DNA of 64,000 bases from Nyssa sinensis (taxonomy: Eukaryota > Streptophyta > Magnoliopsida > Cornales > Nyssaceae): positions 49,136,679-49,200,678 of the forward strand of contig CM018047.1 of NCBI GenBank assembly GCA_008638375.1. The letters run 5' to 3'. Position 1 is the first letter of the stretch; every line of letters starts with the position of its first letter. Of this stretch, positions 1 to 12,371 are shown piece after piece. The translations under genes were made by a program, and so were the position numbers. The notes under the pieces were generated by a model. The model searched no databases. It saw only the letters and a list, made by a program, of their open reading frames with translations, and was not told where the DNA came from.

Positions 1-533
1 GCGGTGGCTGTGGGTTCGGCTGGGGTCGTGGTGAAGGCGCGGGGGTTATGGACTGTGGTGATGGTGCGGCTGGGGTTCTGTTGGTTAGGAGTTTTATATT
101 AGTATTGGATAATGTTTTGGTAAATTGTAGATTCTACATTTCTCATGCTCTTTGTGTGAAGTTAGGATCTATGTTTTTTAAGGAGAAGTTTCGTCAATGT
201 TGTTTGTGTTTCTCCTCTTAATTCGGTTAATTTGGGCAATTTTTCCAATTATTAAATTCCATATTCTCCATTTCTCATGTTTTTCATGTGAAGTTTGCTT
301 TTTTAGTGGAAGTTTCTCAATGTTCTTTGTATTTCTCTGAGGAAGATGATAGTCGGCGGTGGTGGTGAAGGTGCGGTGGTGATGGTTATGGACTGTGGTT
401 TTATTTTTTTTCTTGAAGTTTTATATATTAAAAAAATTCATATTTTGTAAAAAAAATTTATATAATTTATAATAATTTTTGTATAATTTTTTAAATTTAA
501 AATATCAATAATATATATTATTAAATTTATTAA
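1..533. other. Intergenic DNA with an old internal duplication
   Basis: No credible gene is visible. Two related blocks lie in tandem: the stretch with ttctcatgctctttgtgtga near 138 and a following fast-changing segment recur in diverged form near 268-345, and a ggtgaaggcgcgg-like motif near 31 recurs near 366. The last part (about 400-533) is very AT-rich. Confidence 0.4.
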
Positions 534-539
534 TTACAT

Positions 540-645
540 AATTATGACATCACGGTTTGATTTCGGTTGACCCGACGGTTGAACCGGTAACCCGTAACCC
601 GGACAATTTTCCGGTTCGATAAACGGTCCGGTTTTGAAAACATTG
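540..645. repeat. Possible terminal fragment of a DNA transposon
   Basis: A GC-richer block of repeated ccggt/cggtt words inside AT-rich DNA ends in ttttgaaaacattgg. Such ends are common in plant hAT-like non-autonomous elements. I did not find the matching opposite end or a target-site duplication, so this is only suggestive. An (AG)n run follows at about 658-678. Confidence 0.25.
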
Positions 646-1822
646 GTTGAGACAGGCGAGAGAGAGAGAGAGAGAGTCTGGCGAGAGAGGGGGAGAGAGA
701 ATGCTTCGGGAGAAGTGATGGGGATGCATTGGGGCTGTTGAAAAGTCAGAGAGTTGGAGAGAGACGTGATTGGGAGTTGTGAGGGTTTTTGGGGGAAGCC
801 AGAGAGAGACGTGAGGCGTGAGGGTTTTCCAGATCGCTTAGGTGGACACTTTTCAAAACACTGAGGTGGACCGCCACATGTGTTGTGACGAGTGTTGTGC
901 TGTGCCATAAAACACTACTCTTCTTGAGAGTATGAGGAGGCTACTCTGGTGCTTAGCATCCGGTACTTGAGCATTGGCTCAAGACATTTTCTCTACCCAG
1001 ACTACCCTTCTTCCCCTAAAAGCATGGTCACTTTTTACGTCCTTACTCCTTAGGAATATCATTTTTTTCTTATGATTTCTGGTAAATGTCACAAATCAGT
1101 ATCAATTTTAAAACTGGTGAAGCATCTGAGTGCTGATAGAAGATATCCAACATAGGTGTACCTTAGATTCTAATGCAGGTGTACAGATATGATAAAAAAT
1201 ATACAAACTTGCTTTCCTTGTCATTAGCCAAGAATAACAAAAGGCATCACAGTGTTGAATTACAAGTCTGGACAGTTATTACAGTTCAGGTGAGAATATA
1301 GCGATAAGAAAGAAAAACACGATAAGCAACAAACAGAGCCATAATGAAATATATATATATAGAATAGTAGGCGAAAGGAAAAGATTGATAAGCAGGATTA
1401 ACAGTGTAGACAGTGAGGTGGGCTTGGACTTGGAGTCCTATGTTCTGGTGCTTTTGCATCCTTAGGTTACATCTATATACCTTAGCACCTCCTAGATCCA
1501 AATTTTAATGCCTGAAGAAGGAACTGATTGAACCCAGAGGCAAAGAGGCATCATATATAAATACCAATAAAACACACAGTAGGATCTATAGACTAAATAT
1601 ACCCATTTATTAGAGGGACTATTCTATGTCAAATAGATCAGAGTAGCAACATGTTTCCTCCTAAAAAAACCAACACTAATCCTACGCAGCAAAAGATCCA
1701 TGCAACCAATAAACACACAGTCACAACTTCTGAATGCAGAGTTATGCATATTAGCAATATCACATTTGGACCATTTGTTCTGTGATTCATTGCAGCATAA
1801 TTATGTGTTGACAATGACTCAC

Positions 1823-4800
1823 CTTTATTTTCTTAATTTGTTCATGGCTGTTGTTTGGCATGATTGAATGTAACAGGGTGCCATCTGTTTGTATCCCTTC
1901 TCCCAGCAGACTGATTCCATAAGCAGTAGGTCAATGTTCTTACTTTCAAGTTCATCTTCAAGCCCCTTCATCTTATTGTATCAAACAAAAAGAAGAAGAA
2001 GAAGACGATAATTGAACGCTTGGAGTTTAAAGATTCTCTACTCATAATATTTAATACAAAAATAACAATCAAATCACCAAAACGACCCAGAAAAGCTGAA
2101 GATTGATAATTGCCATTTAAGGTAATGAATGATAGAAATAAATAACATTCGGAAATAATGAAAGAATCTAATTCACATATTTCACTGAAGAAGGAACATT
2201 TTATTGCTTACCGTAAGTAATGTCTGCACATAGTGTTCATCTGGGATACAATTGTGGTGAAACTGAAGTTTCTGCATGTTAATTCAAACAATTACTGAAA
2301 TAATTAGTTAGTTTTTTTTTTTCAGAAGAGAGATCATTTATAATTTTATGAAAACTTCAACCATAAGGAACATACATATAGTTTTCTCATCTAAAAATCA
2401 AGAAATGAAGGTCACTTACAAGATAACCTATTTCCTTGCTTAAATCTGAAAGCGGCCGTGGCCGCTGCCGCTGAAAGATAATAAAGATCTATAGGAATTA
2501 GTGGATGATTCCAAAAAAATTATTATGTGGTCTAAAACTGCCATGTTTCAAATATAAAAAGTTACTGGTGATGGATAAATTAGCAACAAATGACATACTT
2601 TTTGAGGAAACAATAAGAGAACTGTTAGGTTCATAATCAGCATAATCATATTTACTTTGTCGAGAATAGAAAAAAAATTGGAACTTCAGTGCATTAAAGT
2701 AATGCAGAGACTAATAAGGTTTCTCCATATACCTTGCAGAATTTCTTGAAGACAGGAAAAACAATCTCATCATCCACAACCACCTCTGCATGTCTCTTCA
2801 CCAAAGTTATCCACTGAAATCACATTACCAAAGTCCCATAGGAGGTTCAGACAAAAATTAATATCTGAATAAAATTCTTATTCACATCCTAACCAGAACA
2901 CAAATTAACTACATAATGATTTGTCGAGAACTAAGCATCTGGCTGCAAATAGATAACCTTGCAGGAAAACGGATTCCTATTCAAGATATAAAGTCTGGCA
3001 GGAAAATAGCCTCCTTTTTCAAAATATAAGGCCTTTGAAATATAAGCTTTGAAAGGACATGATGGCCCATTTTTCAAAGTTATTCTTCATTTGACCGCAT
3101 GAGATAAGTTTGAGCAAAAAAAAGTGTCCCTGATATTGTTTTTGGGGAGCCTTGTATGAGTACCACATAACTGCCACAAAGCCAGCATTACCAGAGTCAA
3201 GCCATATGTAAGTGATACAAAGTCAGGTTAGTAACGGGACCAAGAATAGAAGTCCAGATAGTATTTTTAACAATTTTTCAAATGAAACAACACACACTGA
3301 CCAGAACTATCGAGTCATTCTCATTAATACAATGATATTCTTATCTAAGATTTGAGATGATGGTTATGTTGCCTTGCCTGATTTTTATTCAATTAACACT
3401 TCAGAATTTTACTGCCTCAATTCATTTTTAAGAAGAAAATTGTAAGGAAAAACCTGGGATCCTTTCCGCCATTTGTGCTTTGGTATGACGGGTGACATCA
3501 TTGGATTGTAACGAAATTCTTTTACATCAAGAAAGCTGTAGCACATATCCATAGAAAACAGAAAGTAATTGTCAATGTCTAAAGAAATATTTGTTACTAA
3601 AATAGAAAAATTATTTGAGAAATCCATTAGGTAGTTGTCAAATGTCATGTCATTCTATGTACCTGTCCACAAAACTTTTTGGAGAAGACATCAGGTAGTT
3701 GTTTATGTAACTGAAGTTGTAGAGAGGTACACAGCTGTATCAACAAGCAACTTATAAAATTATATCCAATTTTTTGATTGAATGATCATCAATATGAATG
3801 CATTCAGTAAGTTCAAAGAATTCAAAAAATAGAAAAAAAACATTTAGCTAACATCAATTCGACAAGAAAATTTTAAAAAACAGCTTAGGTATTCAGTATG
3901 ACAATGTTGTACAAATATGGTAACAAAACAATGGCAAAGAAAACAAGTCTATCCAGCTACCGTAAGAAGATGAACTACAAAGCTGACAAGAAGAAATATA
4001 ATCACTGTGTAATTTTTTTAATTTGTTTTAAGTTTATTTAATTTCTGTTTCTCCCATACCCACCAAAGATTGAGCTGCATGGTTTCCTAAGTTCTTGAAT
4101 GCTATGAAGGTAATCCGAGAAACAGATTTTGGGATGCAATAAGTTCACCATGGTAAAAAGTCAATGGAGAAACTCTAGACATGTACTAGTTATCTAATAG
4201 AATAAAGATGTCCCTTGTTGAAGTAATTAAATTCAAACCTGTCAGAATTTGTGGCCGCTGTGGGCAAGAAGTATGGAGTGCAACAAAAATGTTTTGGAAC
4301 CAGAAAAAATAGGAGAGGATGATAATTAAGTCCTTAAATGCATTATACAGTTCAATTTTCTTTTTAAAAAAAATTGCTTCACTAGGGTGGATGACACACC
4401 TTACAAATTTAGCAATGTGTCAGTGGCACAAGATACCGAAGTACAACTAACTTACCACCTAAGATATTTCAGAAATAACCTCTAAATCCATTTCTAGCTG
4501 CTCTATGCCTATTCATTAATAGTTACCAATATTCACTCTAGTCTCCTGTAAGCAAATTGATTATGTTTATCTAGATACAAATGTATATTCATAGACTGAA
4601 TACTTATCAAAGAAAATATATTAGTAGATAAAAAATAACAGGAAGTGACTGGACGAAGGCACACAAACACAACATCAAAGCAAATATCTAAGCTCGCTCC
4701 TAAAATGTAAAAGTCAAAAATGTGTTTTAATAAAAATCTAAAACCCCAAATTATATGGAAACCAAAATCTATGTAAAACCCCAAATGATATGAAAGAGTA

Positions 4801-5976
4801 ATAGATTTTAACTAAGCACTGGGCTTCCTGAGTCAACATATTTCTTCATAGTTGCAGAAACCAGTATCTAACACATGACCTATGGACCAGAGTAAGAGAC
4901 AAAAATTCAGACCAAGATGATATTAAAGGTAGTTTGGAATAGCAAGTTATGGGATGATCTTGTCCTGCAGATGGATGTAGCAGGAAACCAACTTCTATGC
5001 CACATCCTGGAAGGATTAGTATTATTGGCTTTGAATCTTTTGGGTCACCCCTTAACATTTAAACACAAAAATAATAGACATTTCTAAAGAAAACAATTTC
5101 CCAGAAAAAAACAAAAGAATTAGACCAATTCAATAAAATTACCAAAATTCTGTGAACCCATATAAGAAAATTCATCAAGTATAACATGATTGGCAATATT
5201 GTGCAAAGCATAGCAGTTCAAATAACCAGAATGTACAGCTTTCCAAAGACAATGAAACCAACCTGTCAGAGAGAAGAACAAATCTTTGATTGGCTGGATC
5301 ATCAAGCGCTGCTTCCAGTAACAACCTCTCTGCTTCTATCATACTTGATTCTCCCCAAGCTACCTGCAACATGAAGATTCAATAACAATGACAGTGTATG
5401 TAATACATAATCAAGTCATAAAAAAAAAAAAAACATTTCAGGAAAAGCATAGCTTAATAAAGAACACGTTTAAGCCGTTTATTGATGTAGAATTAGTACC
5501 TGAACGCTGTTTCTTAATTGTCGACCGTAAAAGAAAGCTGACCTCGTAGTTGACTCATCAAACACGAAACCTGGCTTTGAATGTAAATAAATCGAGAACT
5601 TTTCAACTTCTGCATTCTGTAGACTTGTAACATTCGAAAAAGTTACACATTTCGAACATGTCCCTCACTATATACATACACACACGTTTAAACAAAGAAG
5701 GGGATAATAATTATAAACCTTGAAGAAACTGTGCCAGAGAAAATCAAGCGGAAGATTTTCGTGAACGAGGAAGAGAAAAGCAATCTTTGGGGAGCCTTCG
5801 AAGTTATCGTTGAGTGTATCAGATATGCGAGAGGGAGAGACCGAAGGTTGAAGCTTGGATTGAGAATGGAGTCTGATAAGAGCGAGAAAAGAGAGGAGGG
5901 CCGAGATTGAGATCACCAGCTTCAAGCCTAACCGAAGCGGGTGGCGTATGGACAATGAAATTGTCTTCTTCGGCAT
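1823..5976 (-). pseudogene. GT14 (core-2/I-branching, BC10-like) glycosyltransferase, broken in its 3' part
   Basis: Exons run 5976-5719, 5616-5500, 5363-5263, 3734-3663, 3535-3454, 2813-2733, 2470-2420, 2271-2212 and from 1971 down; every intron is GT-AG and phases agree. The first eight exons give 274 residues. They show a basic N-terminus, a membrane anchor (about residues 19-36, type II Golgi topology), then family hallmarks: KIAFLFL, LPLDFLW, VAWGESSMIEAERLLLEAAL, FVLLSDSCVPLYNFSYI, FLDVKEFRYNPMMSPVIP, KWRKGSQW and NCIPDEHYVQTLL. GT14 proteins are Golgi glycosyltransferases; the acceptor here is unknown. In exon 9 the expected frame is lost twice, by an extra T at 1942 and an extra A within 1854-1856. 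The literal frame stops at 1825, and roughly the last 60-110 residues usual for the family cannot be read further down. A GTGAGT donor follows at 1822, but no convincing last exon was found. It is either a recent pseudogene or two sequencing errors. Confidence 0.72.
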
Positions 5977-7713
5977 GGCTAGCTAGCTCTCTCTTTCCAT
6001 CTGCAGAAGGAAGATAGGAGGGGTTTTAGAGAGGAAACGGCGTACAAGCATTGATAGGGGGCTGGCGGTTATAAATTGTGAGCTGTGAAGAAGAGCAAAG
6101 CATTTAAAAGTAGAGTCGGAACCGCAATTTAAAAGTGGAGTTAGCACCAGCACGATAGGCGTTGGGTTTTCAGTTTACATGCCTCTCAACCAGAAATTAT
6201 TCTGTCACCCTGCTATGATTTTGGTATTCCGTGAGTTAAAATTATAAAGATCATCCAAAGCAAGTAACAATCCAATCATAACAGGACATATAGACTATTT
6301 TTTTTTTTTGTAAATTGTTAGTTTTTTTTGGTCAAATTACCATAACACTTGTCATAGTTTTTCAAAAATAATTCATGTATCGTGTTATGATTAGGTGATG
6401 ACACTACATGTATTTGATGATATGAAATCTCTGGAATACTCAATAATTTATTATCAACATTGTTATTACAAAACCAATGAAAATGAAACATGTTACCCAA
6501 TAAAGGGAGAAATTATTCAATGACCGCTCCACGCTATCGCGTTGACGTGGTATTAGTAGCTTAACGTCAACATATTGATATGGTGTATCGATCCCCTTGA
6601 ATTTCAAGACATAAGTGCTGGAATGAAATAATGATGACCGTATTTCTGAATAATTTTTGGGTGTCTTGGACGTTTCTTGATGATAGAGATGAGCATCATG
6701 TATCTTGTCATATAAATTGCAATCGGGTTTGTTATGTGCGCGCGCGCGGAACTGTGCTTGCACTGGTATGCAAATTATCCAACCACCCTGGGAGGAATAT
6801 GAAAATTTAAAATGTTAGAACATTCCAGTCCAGCTTATAACACTTTTAAGTGAGGCAAAGTGAACTGATAAATGGACAGACGAGGTCTGAAGCATTTCTC
6901 TACTGGTAGCTGAGAAGAAAAAGGAAAAGAAACATGTATTTATGGTTGGAATTAATGCTTTTATTTATCAGGAAGGTATTTTTTTTCCCTAATTTTCTTT
7001 TTCATCCTTTTGTATAGTGACATTAAACAGATAGAAGGGAGGGGGGACAGAACAACTTGTTATGTATAGCTTGCCAATTGTTATCCTGTGTTGGTTTTTC
7101 CCATCAGCTTCCAAATTATGTTCTAATTAGCAGGACAGCAAGGACCTTAACCTTCTCTTAAATGGTTTTCGAATTCAAACATGGATAACATATTAGAAAC
7201 GTCACTGGAAAAGTGGCAATGCTAAAAAATTAAACACATTTCCTGGTCTCTGCTCTCGAAGTAGGTGACCATGAAAACCAGCAGCATATTGATTTTGTAT
7301 TAATTTTAGGACAGCAATTCAGCAGTATCAGTCACTTCTTTTTTTCATTGGATTTATAATTTATTGGGTATATACAATGCTGCTTTCATACCACTAAACC
7401 ACAAGTATAGTCAACAACAATCAAATATTAAAATGTCAACAATCAAGTATCTTTTACAAAGATTCAAGCTTGCAAGAGTATAGTCAAGGGAACAGTCATT
7501 GAATCACAAGTATCTTTTATATATTAAAATGTCTGAATATTGCAGGAAATACAAGAGCCCCAGTATCCAAATGAAAACCCTAAACCACTTTACAGCCTTT
7601 CAACAACTAGAAACTCATTTAGCAGCAGTCCAGTATGCTCTTCCTTTGGCAAAACTGCCACATTTAAACTACATGCTAATGGTGAAGGAATCTGCATTGT
7701 TTGATGACATGCT
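5977..7713. other. Intergenic region between the GT14 locus and the DUF212 gene
   Basis: It holds the upstream region and probable 5' leader of the minus-strand GT14 locus (about 5977-6130) and the 3' flank of the DUF212 gene. Open frames here (for example 6440-6763 minus) have no recognisable domain and biased composition, so no gene is called. Poly-T tracts occur near 6299-6310 and 6979-6988. Confidence 0.5.
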
Positions 7714-10700
7714 CTAATTGGAGTTTTTCATCAGATATGCTGCAATGCATCCTAACACTGCACCAGCAATAACCTGCATGAAACAAAACTAAATTATCAT
7801 TGGTCAACTAATCTCACGAGGTCATTTCTAGAAGCATTCAATGTCTCAAGGATTCAATATGATTACGTAACAGCTTTCTGTCCTTAAAAATTGTTATAAC
7901 AGAATGCTGTGCATAAATACTTTGTTTATGCGAGAATGCATAATTCTATAGTCTACTTGTGCATAGAAGAAAAGGTCAGTTGAATTTGTAGCCACTAGCC
8001 ATGGCCATTTGTGACAACTGAAATTCTAGCATTTGCCAAGCAACATTGAAAAAAAAAAAAAAAGAGAGTAAACTTAAAAGGATATGTTTGTTTCATGGAT
8101 TGGATAAAGGTGGATTAGCTATCCCCTTCTCACTAAAAATGATATGATTAGTAATCCCACCCCTCCCATCCCATCCCATTATTTTATCCATGTTATGAGC
8201 CATTATTTACTCTCGGTACTATTAGTGAGCCCTTTCTTTTTACCAAACACTGGCTTCATAAGGCCATGGAGACTAATTTATCCAATCACCTCCCCAAGCT
8301 GGCAAAGTGCAAACAAACATAGCAGAAATATAATCCACTATTTGAGTTTGGAGTGGCAGTAGTGACATTTCATATTTTTGTATGATTTGCATGGTAGCTA
8401 GCAACGGCCATAATAATGCACGAGTTTCTCCCCATGCTTAACAAGAACAGTGGAAAAAATGTCTGCCTATCTATTACTAAAAGAAAAATAATACAAAAAG
8501 AATCACGAGTAGATCACAGGATATTACACATTTTGAAAAAGATCAACTTTGTATACTATGTAAACTAACATTTAAAGTTTGAAAACCTATCCTTCTAAGA
8601 GCCTTCCTTTCATGCTTGGAAGACAAATTTTTTGCATGGATGTGAGCAACAGAGGAAAAGAGTCTTGCATTCTTCCAATACAAGTCAAATCTCTTTTTGT
8701 TTGCATTGAAATACACTCAATATTCCAAGCTAAAGATTTTATATTCATCAAGCATTTTCACTTCATTAATATAGATTCTCTCCCTCCTCTTCCTATTTGC
8801 TTCCCCCCCACCCCCCCCCAAAAAAAAAAAAAAACTGTTGAAGATCATTTATTATATTATTTTTTATTATTGTGACACACAAAAAAAGTCTGTCATGGTT
8901 ACTAGCTTGAGGCATCGGGCTACATATACAATAAATGCATATCAATATCTCTTACTTAACAAGTTTCTTTTGACTTCCAACTGAATTTTTTTCAGAGCTT
9001 ACAATAATTTCTGTCAGTTGATAACAATACATATATATAATCAAGTTTAAAACTTGTAGAAAAATGGGTTTGATGCATGGATTTAAATTGCGGTCATGGG
9101 AATCAAATCGGTTACGGTCGTGGTGTAACGGTATCGGAAGTATCGGGTCATTTGTAACGGGAATTAGAAACCGCAACCGTGAATTTTTTTCAAACATTAG
9201 CAAATGTCTTAAAAGTCACTGATATGTATATCTTGACTACAATTATCACATTTTAATATTTTTTGCTATCATTTTTAAATTTTCTTACATCTAAAAAATG
9301 TTTTTCTTATAAAAAACACTTTAAAAGATATTTTATTAATTTATATAGGTTTTTTAAAGTTAAACTAATAAGAAAATAACATTTAATTTTAATAACATTA
9401 CAACAAGTAATATAAATAATAACAAAAAAAATTATTAGCATGAAAATCAATTTAATTGATTAGTTATGGAATAAAAAAATATAAAAATTTTGAGGCCAAT
9501 AGGACTTTTCGAGTTCGTATTGACCCGAATGTTTTGGTAACTCATTTCAATTTTTTTTGGATTATTTTGTTAACTATTTCACTTGTATATAAATCTTATA
9601 AAAATAAAAATCATAAAAATTATGTTGAAAAAAATTTGAAAGTAAAACAAATTAAAAATTTGAGAAAAAAAAACGTTAAAACAATCATAACAGTCTTATA
9701 ACGGCCGTAACGGTCTGTAACAGGCATAATGGCCGATACGTAATGGTATCGGCCGATACGCCTGTAAATTTTAGTCACACCGATATATCAGCCAGTATCA
9801 GTATCGGAGGGTAAAAAAACCGATACGTAACGTAACGGCCATTATTTAACACCATGGTTTGATGTATAGCATTATACACTTGAAACTTCAATTAAAAATG
9901 GATGAGTTAGAGCAATGGATATGGATATCTAATTCTGTAAAACAGTAAAATGCAGAGTGCAACAGACCTGAAGTGGAGTATGCCCAAGTGAATCACGCAG
10001 AGGTCTGGCACTGGATAATGGGTGTTCTGGAGGAAATTCACACACAATTTGGTTTAACAACTGCAGATGAGATCAAATGGAAATGATGTAAGAATACATG
10101 GAATATTTTTATGCTTTATAGAACTAGCTACCAACATGCACACATAGACACAAGTGCACACAAAGATATATTAAATTTAAACCATTAAACCTAAACAGGA
10201 GTAGCTTATCATTTAGGCAAAACCAAAGAAGGGAACAAGAAGTTGAAGTCAAAGGCTGGCCATAACTACCAGAAAAACACTTCCCAATTGATGGGGATCC
10301 AGAGAAGCTTGTTGATGGCCCTCACGTGCCCTGCACGTGGAGGACTTATGTTTGGCATAGACATAGGATTACCTAGTTAATTTATTTTATTTTGTTTTAT
10401 TGATATTTTATTATTTTAGACTTCTATCTCTCTTAGGTTTCTATTTGGATTAGTCTTAAGATGTTTATTTAAAGCTTTACCATTGTAAGTTGAAACTCAG
10501 ATTATTATTGATATTGAATAATAAGAATTATCGTGACTTCTCTTTTCCCTCTTTCTTCTTTTCTTCCCTTCTCTTTCTCTTCTCCTTCTACATTAATTTG
10601 GTATCAAAGCCCAAATTCATTTCTTCATCACTATTCATCTTTCGCATATTGTTCACAAAACTGAATACCACAAAAAAAAAAACTCTCTGTTGCAACACGT

Positions 10701-12338
10701 CAACAGCCATCATCACAATCACCCATTGCAGATTCATCAACCACAGTGCAAAATCATCATAGGAAAATGTTCATCAGTGCCTTCCGTCATCACACATCCA
10801 TGTAGCACCTCTGTCATCAAATCATCACCGATTCTAATTGAGAAAAAAAAAATGAACTTCAGCGTCGCAAACCACCATCGTCGGGATCAGATCTATTCAT
10901 CATCGGTTACAAGCCGTTTATCTCCACCATCACCACTGTTGCTGCATCATAAACTCTAGTCACCACCATCACATATCACGGGTTCAAACGTTGTGGCCAG
11001 CCCATCGGAGAACCATCGTCATCGCTGCACATCAACACAAAACTGTTTGTTGTCAATAGTCAACGGACCAAACCCCATGCTACCAATGAGGACTATCAGA
11101 ACGCAAGCCTTGCAGCCATCATCGAAGACCTGTAGTCATCACTGTCACAATGCAACCATTCAGATTGTCTTCATCATCTCTTCGATCATCACCACTCTAC
11201 GACATCATGAAGACAACCTTCGTCGAAGACCACCATTGTTGATCCTAGTCGCAGCCATCTTCACTTTCGGCGCCACTGGGGAACGAGGGTTTTGGAACTC
11301 TCGCTGAATTACATTATGTTTGGATGGAAGGAATTGGAAAGAAAGGGAAGGAAAGGAAAAGGAAGGGGAGCTTATATCATGTTTGTTTTAAAAATTAGGA
11401 AAGAAAGGAAGAGAAGGGAGGGAGAGCTTAACCCTCATTTGAACAATTTTGTTATCCCTCCAAAAGTGGGAGGAAATGGAGGGAAAGGAAATAAGGATTT
11501 AATGAATTTTTAATAATACTAATATTACCCTTAAAATTGTAAAAGCCAAAATAAAAATGACACCTCTATCCTAGGGCTTACCCTTTATAATATAAAATCA
11601 TTTCCTTTCTTTTCTCTCCTTTATCATTCCCAAACAAAATGAAAGGATTATGTTAGTCTTTCCTCTCCTTTCCTTTCATTAGTTATCCAAACATAAAGTA
11701 GGGATTACCCTCTCCTTTTCTCTCCTTTATTTTCCCTCATAACTAATACTCTCCTCCCCTTTCCTTTCCCTCCTACTTATCCAAACGAACTGTTAGCGAA
11801 TCAGGGAAAGAAAAGAAAAAAAAAAACCTTTGACCTGCAATCTTAACCCGATCCAATTAACCCAAGTGAGCCCAGCAGTCCCTCCTGGCCCATATTTCAT
11901 TTAAACCCATGCCAGCTCAATTTCAACCAAGCCCAAACTTGTGACCAGACCCATTCTTAAACCCATCCTACCTTCATTTAAACCAATACAAAACAGCCCA
12001 ACATGCAACCCTTAGTTTTTAAGCCCAAAACCCATTTTATTAAACCACCATACCAAACCAGCCCATGTTCACAAGCCAGCCGCACCATTCTATCTCAACC
12101 AAGCGACCAAACAGAACTCTGAGACTACTATTGTAGTGCTGATTTTCAACAAATTCATTTGGGAAGGTATCTTTTCACAATTTGTGACTCATTGGACTTC
12201 GAAAAGGTACACGTACTCACTTTGAAGATTGGAAATAATTACATATTGGGATAATTGAGTTAGTAAATTTCGCAGAGGACCTAATTTTGGTTTGTGAACC
12301 CTATTATTTTCAATTTTCCTTCCAATCTCATCAAATTT

Positions 12339-12371
<33 letters not shown>

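Noticed and set aside
534..908. 124-codon minus-strand open frame with Ser/Pro-rich product
   Set aside because: Biased composition from AG/CT repeats, no domain, and it overlaps a transposon-like terminal sequence.
6440..6763. 107-codon minus-strand frame with a hydrophobic C-terminus
   Set aside because: No recognisable motif, no coding-like context, and length within chance expectation in this AT-rich DNA.
10490..11307. Overlapping His/Ser-rich plus-strand frames
   Set aside because: They begin inside the gypsy LTR and continue through its leader; simple catcatcac-type composition explains them.
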